64,000 bases of DNA from assembly GCA_973895155.1 (NCBI GenBank), contig OZ316893.1:1984001-2048000 (forward strand), given 5' to 3'. This document shows, piece by piece, positions 26,901-36,764 of the stretch. The stretch is from Marsupella aquatica. Taxonomy: Eukaryota; Marchantiophyta. Each line of letters opens with the position of its first letter. Position 1 is the first letter of the stretch. Below the pieces are notes generated by a model. The model ran no database searches and had not been told where the DNA came from. It was given only the letters and a program-made list of their open reading frames with translations. A program made the translations under genes and the position numbers.

Positions 26901-27901
26901 TGTGGCAAATTGCTCACCATATTATTGCCACTAACAATTTCATTGGAAGGAGATAAACACGCAGGAATGAGGACAGGGTGATCATTCCTTTCTCAAAAGC
27001 GGATGAGGAGTGGTGGTGTAAGAGGTGTGAGGGAGAATTTCACGAGGATATTCTGCATTGCCTTTGGGCCTGCTCTGAATCGGTCAAGATTTGGTCTTGG
27101 GTTAAGCAGCTGATGATACATGCCGTTGATTCACAAAACTCTTCTTTTGACTTTTCTGCAGCACATGTGTTGTTGGGCACACCATGTTTTTCACTTTGCA
27201 GATCTTTTCCTATGTTTCTTTGGCATCTTATTCGTGGAATCACCTGTTGGCAATTATGGAAGGCTCGTTGTTCTTTGGTTAAAGAGAAGTTGCGGATTTC
27301 TGTCAGAGGGATTCAGTGTAAAATCTGGCATGAGATTCGTCTTCATATGAAGATCTCTTGGAACAAAGGGTTAAAACTGATCGACAAATCTAATCCATGC
27401 AGAAGAGGACTTCTTGGTCGTATGAAGAGAGACTTTGGTCGTATTGATGGACTATACTCTTTACAGGATGACATGCTGGTTGTGGATGTAAGCCCACTAT
27501 GGTTTTTTGAACCACCTTGAATTTGTTTTAGTCTGTTCGTCCTGGCGCCTCGCATGTGAGGTTGTTACAGGTTTAGGTGTAGTGACTTTGTTCAGTTGGA
27601 TTATCCTTTCTTCTGGATTTTCGTCTGGGTTCAGTGCTTTCAGTTCTAGTACATTGCTAGTTCTCTTCCTGGACTTTTGGTTGAGTTAGCCCTCACAGCT
27701 GTTTTGCTTTTTAGCTTTTTTGGTGGGGGACTTTAGGTCTCCTTTTTACTCTACCTTTTCATCCTGTCCCTCTTTTCTGGATGCGTCTGGCTTATGAGTG
27801 GTGTCAGCCTTCGCCCTGTTGTGGGTCTGGCTTTTTTACTCCCTGGTTTATTGGGATTTACTTTTCTTATGAGTAAAATGTTCCTTTCAAGGAAAAAAAA
27901 A
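23905..27901 (+). mobile_element. 5'-truncated LINE retrotransposon
   Basis: A non-LTR retrotransposon of about 4.0 kb. It begins inside the end of the endonuclease domain, carries a reverse transcriptase and a C-terminal zinc-binding region, has an untranslated 3' tail of about 370 bases (27521-27892), and ends in a nine-base A run. Exact 14-bp duplications flank it. The truncated 5' end, A-tail and duplications together define a single retrotransposition event. It interrupts a GC-rich repeat-bearing region, with GGGCAGGG-type words on both sides. Confidence 0.93.
23907..27520 (+). pseudogene. LINE ORF2: reverse transcriptase, inactivated
   Basis: The frame opens in the last endonuclease motif (MSDHHPI), then runs through a linker into a reverse transcriptase. 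Visible motifs are KAPGHDGVPAEFF (near 24673), PISLLTVVYK, KLDVIKAFDSVEW, SVRQGCPISPLFF (near 25230) and the polymerase box at about 25375. That box reads YADN where an active enzyme needs (F/Y)ADD, so one catalytic aspartate is lost. A frameshift occurs before 26618, where reading passes to another frame (stop at 26619-26621 in the first). An in-frame TAA follows at 26954-26956. The C-terminal CX2C-X9-H-X4-C zinc knuckle of the zf-RVT type lies near 27018-27075. The intact target duplications suggest the insertion is not ancient. It may have been copied from an already defective source using enzyme supplied in trans. Confidence 0.93.
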
Positions 27902-27915
27902 AAAGGAAAGAAAAG
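27902..27915. repeat. Right 14-bp LINE target duplication
   Basis: Second exact copy of AAAGGAAAGAAAAG, directly after the A tail. Confidence 0.88.
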
Positions 27916-28049
27916 AGACGGGGGCGGGCAGCATGGAAGCTTTCCTGTAAATATGCTGAGAAACGAAAGTAAGACATTTCCATGGCAGGGCACGAGGGCA
28001 GAAGAGGGTCGAGCGGAATGGATAGAGAATTTTGTTTAGAGAGGAACAA

Positions 28050-28310
28050 ACGGGCAGGGCAGGGCAGGGCGGGGAAGGTCAGGGGACCGTCAGCCGGTCA
28101 GGACAGGGCAAACGTGGTTGTACAGAGTAAAGCATGGCAAACTTTGATACCGATTGAAATGAATGGGCATGCGGCCGGGCAGGTATAAATACATGATTTG
28201 GCTTGATGAATGCATGTCATTTGATTTGGCATCTTGTAGCTGAGCTGGGCAGGGCAGGGCAGGACTGGGCGGGCAGCAGGGCAGCAGGGCAGAGCAGAGC
28301 AGGGCAGCGC
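28050..28310. repeat. GGGCA-type repeats, G-quadruplex-prone
   Basis: Runs of GGGCAGGGCAGGGCGGGG (28050-28076) and GGGCAGGGCAGGGC plus GGGCAGCA variants (about 28243-28310) are separated by 170 bases of ordinary sequence. Four closely spaced G triplets meet the usual G-quadruplex pattern. Open frames crossing them are low-complexity. Confidence 0.75.
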
Positions 28311-30130
28311 ATGTATGGATGGCATGCAGCGACAGAGTACACCTACCATCTCGGGTGTCGTGACGAAAGGAAAAACACAGGAGATTTTGTGCTTTGTTTT
28401 TCATATAAAGATGGGGAATATAGATAAAGCGAAACTGCTTTTCACATACTCTCTCAAACAGTGTGCCTAAATTCATTAAGGAGATCTTTGCTACTGTGTT
28501 GGAGACGGTGCCTAAAACAAAACAAAACACAGCAGACCACTTATTAGTAGTGTATGTCTATCTATAATCTTCTCGAGACACGGACTTCATCATCCCACAC
28601 ATTCCAAGACTGGTGACTCTATTGTCTTCCTGTTTCTTCCTTCAAGGCGGATTTTGGACAGTATTATGGCTTGTCATATTAGCACTAATAGCTTATGGCT
28701 AATAGGCTCTCCTAACCAACTTTCCTAAAACGGAAATGTTTAGCATTACTTGAGAATGAGTGCCTCCCCCCCCCCCCAAAAGCCTTCAACTGCAGCACAA
28801 GGGGACAATAATGGTAGTACAATGGTTTTCAAAGGCAGTCCTCGTCATACCATTTCAGGTCAATTGAGTGTCAAAGGTGTCTATCGTTTCAACTTCTGAA
28901 TTAAAAACCCTAGTTCCTAATGATTGAGAATGACATGTTCGGATTGTTGTTAGGCCATCATCACACACATATAGTGTCAGTTCGTAAAACCCACCAAAAA
29001 TTGAAATTTAACTCTTTTGAATGTTCATCTTACTAATAATCACAGGTCTAAAGCTACACTGTGGAGCCTATGGTCTAAGGCCTCTAGACCAGGAATCCTG
29101 GGTGATGGGTGACGGTAAGTCTAGGGCTGAGAACAGGTGGGGGAGGCAACCATGAAACTGAGCAAGCTAGAGCAGTCAGGCTACTACCAAAGAATCTGGT
29201 TTACTTATCTAGACTATATATGTTAGTTGATCGTTTTTAGAAAAAATTATACCTGTTTTAGCGAGTTTCAAAGGTAGCATTTACTGGCAGTAAAATGCAT
29301 TACAGCCTCATTCCCAAGAGCACACATAACAAGGCCGAGAAGTCACACACTCTATGCATCTAGTATGCTGAAGATGGTAGAAACCAAACCAGTTCAGGAA
29401 GCTACAACTAGTTACTAAGTAGTTACAACAATTCTCCTTGGAATGTGCTCTCACATTGTAAGTTTTGGAATCTACGCTGAGTTTTGCAGTAGCCGTTTCA
29501 TGGTTAACATAATCATGTAGAAGCATGCTAAACAGGCAATGTTGTCCTCATGCCTCTTAAACCATTATCTTCCCAACAACATGCTCTACTAAGATAATAG
29601 ATTTAGCAACTATGTCCACTGATGAGTTACAGATCAGCACATATCAAAACTTAGCTTAAAAAAACCACCCGAGTGGGGCTTGCTGGTCAGCCCATGTGGT
29701 CAAAGGTTACTAGTGGCTGGCAGGTCTCAAGCTCAATACCTGACTACTGTAGAAGTTCTCTCTAGGTTCTGATCCGGCATGTAACATTGGCACTGCTCCA
29801 AATCATCGCAGGTGGGGTCGATATGCTATGCACCAGATGCGCTTGATCTAGTAGTTGTAGGAATTTCATACATATAGCCTACCATTACACATAAGCATTA
29901 TTCCCCTTTTGAATTTAAAAAACTGAGCAATCTTCTGTCAACACTTCTCTTTGAATCTTCACTTATGTCCCCTGCCATAGTTGATATCTCATTGGAACTT
30001 CATCTAATATCACTAGACGCAGCATAATACTCACACTACTCCAAATCAAGGCAAATGTGTACATCCTTCACTGTAGTGGTCACCATGAATGCAAGTGATG
30101 CTCCAGAGCTGTGTCCTAAGGCATCATCTG
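28311..30130. other. No gene seen
   Basis: AT-rich. Contains a short C run near 28768-28778. The block 29040-29200 (GAGCCTATGGT, CTCTAGA, GCAGTCAGGCTA) resembles 3740-3930, an unnamed dispersed repeat. Confidence 0.4.
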
Positions 30131-30249
30131 GTGCACTTCTGTTAGAAACCCTCAATGAAACTTGTGTCTTCCTTCAGTTTGTCAAGCTTCAGTTGATTTC
30201 CTGGGACCATTTTGATCCAACATTTGTCCAGGGCATATAGCAAAACAAT
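30131..30249. repeat. Direct repeat, left of 0.57-kb element
   Basis: This roughly 119-base stretch (GTGCACTTCTG to TATAGCAAAACAAT) recurs in the same orientation at 30825-30935, on the other side of an inserted element. The copies clearly align but differ by scattered substitutions and a short gap. This is far longer than a normal target duplication. Confidence 0.8.
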
Positions 30250-30823
30250 ATAGCATGCTCATCCTGGAACATGCTTGATTTTTTTGTCTTGTACTGATCT
30301 GAAAGTCAATAAAATATGAGAGCATAACTAGAAGGATAAAATAATGTAAAGAAAGTGTTTGCCAAGAAAAGCACACTGACCAATGAGAAGTACAGTCAAG
30401 TTTTATGACACAACCATGCTACTATTTGTGCACTTAATTCAATGTGCCTTGTGAATGACACCCATTTCAATAAAAACCATACACTTAGGAAAGAAAGACA
30501 TGAGGGGAAATTAAGACACTATGTGATCATGTTATTCAGAATCATTTTTCTCACTCTTGAGAATACTTTGTTCAAGTTGTGGAGCCATTGGTTTCATCTC
30601 TAAGAGATCACAAACTTTAAAAGTTATAAAGGGGGTGCCAAAATAAGTTTCAAAATATTCTAGGAATACCTAAAATTAAAGGGGTCCAAAAATTAATTTA
30701 AAATGTATTGATACATAGGCTGCCCCTTGATAAGGCACATTGAAATAAAAATACATGACACCAAAAATCTGAATAAGACAAAATCTGAAAGGTGGATTCA
30801 CCATGTAGCAGCTTCAAAAATTT
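30250..30823 (-). mobile_element. Non-coding 0.57-kb element, copy B
   Basis: Read on the minus strand this aligns end to end with copy A at 60391-60921: it starts AATTTTTGAAGCTGCTA, ends ATGAGCATGCTATA, and shares the order of internal blocks (CAGATTTTGTCTTATTCAG, GCCTTATCAAGGGGCAGCC, ATGAAACCAA-GGCTCCAC, CTTTTCTTGGCA, TACAAGACAAAAAA). It has no inverted ends, A tail or coding frame. The direct repeats on either side are described separately. Confidence 0.8.
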
Positions 30824-30824
30824 T

Positions 30825-30935
30825 GTGCACTTCTGTGAGAAGCCCTAATGAAACTCGTGTCTTCCTTCAATTTGTCAAGCTTCAGTTCGGGGACCATTTT
30901 GATCCAACATTTTTCCAGGGCGTATAGCAAAACAA
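30825..30935. repeat. Direct repeat, right of 0.57-kb element
   Basis: Second copy of the block at 30131-30249. In both copies the plus-strand frame reads FLQFVKLQ and later DHFDPTF, but no protein family is recognisable, and the shared frame can simply follow from the duplication. Confidence 0.8.
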
Positions 30936-32863
30936 TTATCACATCGTGATTTGGCGGCACCTCCATTCTCTAGACTGCAGACCCAATATATCATTTTGAA
31001 TGAGGACCAAAGCTCTTGATGCTTTGAGTTCAAGTACACCATTGAATGGGTTTCACAAGGTGTTTCGCTAACAGACTTAATAATTACAAGTACTACTTTG
31101 AATCCAATTTGAGCACTCTCCACTCGTCTTTCAAACTCTCTAATTAAGATCACACTGCGCTTCATGAGGCTTCCCTTCAACTAGCCATTTTTCCTACTGC
31201 CATATATCCTCAAGTGATTCTTGCATCAACTAAAATCTCACCCATATTTTTTCCTTTAAAGTCTGAGACAGTAAGAATCCAGTTACTTGGAGAAGCTTAT
31301 GGAAAATTATTTATAGATAGTCTATTCTCACGAGTCAATGAGGTGCATCACTACCTAGAATCCATGAGGGTATTGAGGGGCCAAAGTTTTTCAGGATATA
31401 TTCACAATTATGTATATGCTGTGCAATTCCAACCTTAAGCATGTTTACTACACAACAGGCAGGTTTATGTGCAGAATTTTCTTAGAAGTCTTGGGCACAT
31501 GACGTGTGGGAAACAAACTATTTAATGTCATATAATGCAGCCATTTTCAAATGACCAATGAGAGTAACGTATGGATATATGACACCATCAAAAATTGATT
31601 TGCTTGAATCAGTATTCCTTTGAATACACACTCTAACGTCCCTGGATGTCCTTCAAAGCAAAGCAGGATCTTGAGACCAATACCCACACCTGATCAAGAC
31701 TCCAACACCTCTGGTGCTTTGTTGCATAATTTCTTCTCTTCTCTTCTCTTCTCTTCTCTTCTCTTCTCTTCTCCAAGCTCTTATCTTTTGAGATTAGTTT
31801 GTATCCTTAGAGAAAGACTACAAGATAATGCTGATCAGTCCGATTGGAGTGCAGAAACAATATGTCTAGGATCAACAAATATGGGCAAGGAGCATGACAA
31901 TGCAATGCAAGTACTTAGACTTATGTTTGAAGTTAGGGTAATCCAAGATCACCAACTACACCTACGTGATAAGAAGATCAAAATGTAGGATAGGAATGCC
32001 AAGGAGACTGAGAAAACTACCCATCGTAGGTTTGCATGCCTTGACTTGAGGTGCAAGAGGGTCTGGTTGTGGTAGGGAATACAACGAGGTATGCAAAGTG
32101 TGCTCTCTGGGGTCAACTTTCAAAAACTGTTGGAACCGTGTGCAGAAGTTTTACAGCCTATGAAGTAAAATAAGGTGTCTACAACAGGAAAACAAGAATA
32201 TTCTTTATTTCTTGTACATTTTAGTAAGCAAAATACAATGATTAACGCTCAAAATGGTCATCTTTATAGAGTATGTATTTTAGTAAGGTCATGAGCACTG
32301 GTAATATCTAAAGGAATACACTACTTTTACCAGGTTACACGATGGTACTTACATTGATATATGTTTGTATGCTTGCTCAGTAGAGATAGCGTTTGTGTTT
32401 TGTCGTTGGAGTTGTTCTGGCCTACTTCACGAATGAACCTAGCTTAGTCTCTCAAACTAGTGCGTGTATAGTATTTACTCATACCCACATACCAAAGCAA
32501 CACCTTAGAATCCACTAATGGCTGGAAGTTTAGTCAGGAATAATTGCACTTCTGGGTTTCATGGCCTGACTAGGTGTGGTTCATTCTGGTGGGGATTGGT
32601 CCACCAGGGACCTCCCCCTAGTGTGGTATTCATTGGGTTTCCTTGCGGCTTAGTGAGTCCCTTTCCCAAACAAAAACAAAACAGAACTCGCTAAGTGAAG
32701 TTTCTAAGAAATTATCAATTTACTTGTCCCTTGATGCTTTCTATGTTTAGACGTAAATGACTCATATAATTATCAGGAGTGTCCACTTTGAGTTTATTTC
32801 TTGAAGAGAATCTTTGAGCAAGGTGGGCATATCACGGTTTTGATTTCTATGTCTACTGATTTT
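30936..32863. other. No gene seen; one microsatellite
   Basis: No conserved protein. A plus frame at 31620-31988 (122 codons) crosses the (TTCTC)n tract and has no recognisable domain. Confidence 0.4.
31731..31773. repeat. (TTCTC)n microsatellite
   Basis: About eight perfect pentanucleotide units, 43 bases. Confidence 0.95.
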
Positions 32864-33042
32864 GAGGTATTTGCTTGATCAACCCCCAAAATGAAACTTG
32901 TTATTTGATCTACCCCCTGAGGTCTATCAATGGTCCAGATCTGAGATCGAAAGGTCCATCAATGGTCCAGATTGGGGACCAGTATAGAGGGGGTTGATTA
33001 AGCAAACTTTTTCCAGAAGAGGGTCTACTAAGCATATCTCTC
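32864..33042. mobile_element. Third member of the GCTTGATGG end family
   Basis: The left end reads TTTGCTTGATCAACCCCC. The right end, inverted, reads GAGAGATATGCTTAGTAGACC, with a further inner GCTTAATCAACCCCC, matching the ends at 9156 and 12015. The element is only about 180 bp. ACTGATTTT and ACTGATTTC on the two sides may be a shifted, decayed target duplication; no exact one is seen. Confidence 0.5.
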
Positions 33043-35639
33043 GATCACTGATTTCAGCAATCTTCGCTGTTTCCTTGAAGGATTACACAAAATTCCATCA
33101 TGTGCAATATCATACAGTGAATGGTCCATAATATGGTCCAACAAGGTGAAGAGTTTAGCTTTAATTAGGCTTTATCTGCTTGCCAGCTTTCAGTGGATTT
33201 CACCTTGAAACTCAAGAAGTCATGTATGCCAAGTTTGTTTCGTGAAAGAGATCCTGAAATTGAATGAGGGTGAGCCTTACACATCTTGGAGATTCTTACA
33301 AGCCATGCGTACATTGAATATGTCCATAAATTTTACAGGTCATAAGACCCCAAAGCACCCCAGGGACAACATCAAGCTGTGAATGATGGCTCAGCTGACA
33401 AACGAACACGGAAAGTGAAGGGATCTGAACAATTTTTCATCTTTAGAAGACATTACTTCTGTGGCCTTTTCAGGCTTTGTCGTGGTACGACTTGACATCA
33501 GTCTCCAATTTATCTATATCTTTGTACCAAGGCATATGTAATGGGTGATGTATATGAATTTGAGTCTCCTGGTGCCGAGCTTTGGAGTAAGTTCTATGTG
33601 TATTAATGATGACCATCAAGTTAGGATATGTGGTCGTGGCAAAAGACTTCCAGAGCCTTTGTATTTTAAATTCAAGTGTCTGTGGATCGGTGACTGGCAT
33701 TGCCAACAGAATCGCTTTGCTCAACTTGTTCGCTACACCATTGTTCTTGGAGTCTTTAAGCCAAAGTAGAATTTGGAGCTACTCCCATCATTGCCATGAT
33801 GCTCCCTCGGTGGAGGTGAGGATGAGCTTTTGGTATGGGCAATCCCTTGGTCCCTCCATGTCATAAATTCTCAGTACTGTATCATCGTATAGCAAGCATC
33901 ACTAAACAGTCCGCGTGACTGTGAAGTTTCTAAAGGGTCTGGCCAGCTTGCGTCCACCGAATCCATCCAGTAACCCAAAGACAAACTAGTACTGTAACTG
34001 TGATACTGCATCAAATCCACCAGATAGATGGAAAAAAGTAAAGCCCCTGCGACGGTAATGTTGCTCTCAAATCCTCCCCATTGAGGTAGTGTAAGATCAC
34101 AACTATATGCTGGCAATTTTGGTATGATTGTTTGTTCTGAAAGTTGGGCGTAGAGATGTTCTCATGACTGATCTGTGCTATGCACTATAGTCCCAGATTG
34201 CAAGTGTTACCACTATCAATCTTCGGCCACTGTCAATTGTTCATAGATTTATTTGGTTCGTGCTGCTGTAGTGAACATTAGAGGTTTGAACAAGAGGGAT
34301 TTGGTTCTGGCAAATGTACAATGACCACTTACAGTACAAGATTAGTACAAGGGGGACATCGTAAGTTCAAGTCGACGTCTTATCAATTTGTGCTGGCATA
34401 ATTGGCCGATATCTTTCTGATATCAGTACAGTGATGAGTAGGCAAAGTTTTTTCATTTCATTCCGGGTAGAGAAGAACTCTGACGAGCCCCATTAATGGC
34501 TGTGAGCAAGATCGCTTTTTAAATCCCAATGTGTGCCGCACCATTACCAATATCGTTGAACGATCACAAATCACAGCTATAGTGGGCGACGAATCCATTA
34601 ATGAATCGTGATCAAGTCCGAGAAAAAGGGAGTCTCGTCACTCGAAAAGTATGGTAGACCCGTAGCGTCTCAAAGCAGGTAAAATGATTTAGACTCATAT
34701 ACATTCCTCCCTCCCCCCTAATCTCATCACACTTCCTACGGTAAGGCGTAGCAGCCAGAAACCAGTATTCAGACCATCAGGGCATCTAATTGGTCAAGCG
34801 TGGTACGGTTCCAGAACAAAGATATCATTAAACAATGAGAAAAAAACATAGATACCCATCTTATATCTGTAATCATACACAGTATCCCTGAATTCCTTGT
34901 TTTCAATTCATTCGCAGTCTGAATTCCTTTAGACAGAATTGTACAGTACCACTGTACCCATTCATACAGTACCGTCCTGATTATTCTAAGCTTCTGCCAG
35001 AATGATGAGTCGATCGGTCGCTCTTCCTGAGGAAAAGTAAACACAGTCTATGTCCTTTCGTCGAAGGTGAGAAAGAAAAGTGAGCGTAAAACTCTCCTTA
35101 AGGAGGGATAAAAGAGGGGAAATGAAAAGAAAAGAAAGTGGGCGTCAGAGTGATGCTGGTTACTGTTCTATCGTTAACTGGCTAACGTAACCAAAGCTCA
35201 ACGATCCGTAGTCAAGCCAACCACAAGTTCACTGCACCGTCACGCCAGTCGACCGATTGTCCGATTGACCCAGCCAGGGAATGACACGTGCCCGAAGCTC
35301 AGGTGAGAGCATCGACCGTACGAACGAATGCCTCCACAAACACCGACAAATGAGCGATGTCTTTTATTTGCGCCAGCCCGTGCCCGTTTGCCCGGCCGTA
35401 CCCCTTGGCTCCTTTGCAACAACGTGTGGAATATCCAGTGGATCTGGCACCGATGCAAATCCACGCCACATGTGCGGCCGCCGTCAGATTCTGCGATATG
35501 GACGCCCTGGATCGCGTCCATCATTAGGGGTCCCTCCTCAGGCGAGATCATCTTTGTACTTCCCCACACGAGTTATGTGGGACAGGGCCATGGACAGGCT
35601 TCATTCCGGCGCTACTGTACCCAACATAACGCTCGCCTG
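33043..35639. other. No supported gene; protein-like fragments
   Basis: The minus strand carries two frames that look more protein-like than chance (33871-34116, 81 codons; 33470-33724, 84 codons, continuing upstream to about 33780). I recognise neither and cannot join them. They may be a decayed retroelement or gene fragment. Both strands are open for 330 bases at 35240-35569, a base-composition effect. Confidence 0.3.
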
Positions 35640-35860
35640 CCCTGCCCTCCCTTGCCTTGCCCCTGCCCTGCCCTGCCCTGAATGCCCTGCCCTGCCTGCC
35701 CTACCCTGCCCTGACTTCCCTACTCTTTTCTGCTCTGCTCTGCTCTGCTCTGCTCTGCTCCGCCTTGCCTGCCCGCTACCCGGACTGCCCGTACTGCCCG
35801 GACTGCCCGATTTCCCGCGTGCCTCCCTCTCTACCTGCCCGGCTGCCCGGTAGTCTGACC
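35640..35860. repeat. CCCTG and (TGCTC)n low-complexity tract
   Basis: CTGCCCTGCCCTG-type repeats (35640-35715) lead into six perfect TGCTC units (35731-35760) and then TGCCCGGACTGCCCG repeats. It is the complementary-strand counterpart of the GGGCA repeats at 28 kb. The 190-codon frame crossing it (35281-35853) is low-complexity and not convincing. Confidence 0.85.
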
Positions 35861-36659
35861 AGGTTAAGTCAACAGAGCTACGGCGGTGTGCCTGCCCTAG
35901 GGACAGGACTGAACTGGCCCGGTCATGACTGGGGCAGCAACTTCATGGATTAGTCATGTAAAACTGAGGGATAACTTATACGGTACTAGTACGGAAATTT
36001 TTGGTAGTTTTGAAAATGCGCTCTATTCTATTCCCTTGTTGTCCTTTCAATTTCCCTTTTTTTAATTTCAAGAAAAGATGAGAACCATGCCTGGTGGAAA
36101 ACGAAGCTCAGATGGACTGCTCCCATGAAAGTTGCAACTGGGATGGACTAGGCCACTTTTGACCCAAACAAATGTGAATTGTCTATAAAGGAAAAGTACT
36201 ATCTGAGTGCAAAAAAAGCTTTGGTTGCAGTCCATCTGGGTTGTGCAAGTCTTGTCAAAAGTTTCGGCCCATCAAGGCTTCAGCTTCAAGTGCAATGGCT
36301 TGCCTTGAATACAGCCCTTGGTTTTTGATGAGGCCTGGCTCTCTAACTCTACTTAACTCTCGAATTATATATCAAAAGTGCACCGCCGCAACACAATCTC
36401 CCTTAGGGAGGGCCATGTAGACATGAAGGTTGTTTTAGGAGACTCGGGTGGACTCTAAACCTGTAAATTCTAGTGTTATTGGGTAGAGTTTGATGTTTAC
36501 TTTGCGGGTGTCAGGGTTCTGGGAGTTCATTCAAGCACCTTGTCAATGACTGTCTAACCGGGGGATTTTCTTTTCCAAGTTCCCCTCTTCATTCACTTCC
36601 CCACCCCGCAACAAAATTGAAAACAGTTCATGGCTGGTGGAAGAAGGTCTCTCTCATCT
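35861..36659. other. No gene seen
   Basis: No recognisable exon. A 12-base inverted pair CAGATGGACTGC occurs near 36110 and, inverted, near 36220. Confidence 0.4.
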
Positions 36660-36764
36660 AATTTGAGAAGCACCTGCGCAAGCAGGCCATGAAAGTAAAC
36701 ATTCATTCTCAACCTGCAACATACCCAACCCTCATGCCCTGCTTGCCCAGGTGCTTCTCAAATT
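36660..36764. ncRNA. miRNA-precursor-like hairpin (candidate)
   Basis: A 27-base left arm (36660-36686, AATTTGAGAAGCACCTG...) pairs with the right arm (36738-36764) with one mismatch, across a loop of about 50 bases into which weaker pairing extends. Stem length and loop size suit a plant miRNA precursor or an siRNA-producing hairpin. The pairing stops abruptly outside the arms, so it could equally be a small inverted-repeat element. Which strand, if any, is transcribed cannot be told from sequence. Confidence 0.35.

Noticed and set aside
35281-35853. 190-codon plus-strand frame
   Set aside because: Its second half is translated CCCTG/TGCTC repeat, and its first half has equally open frames on the other strand. 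Base composition explains it.
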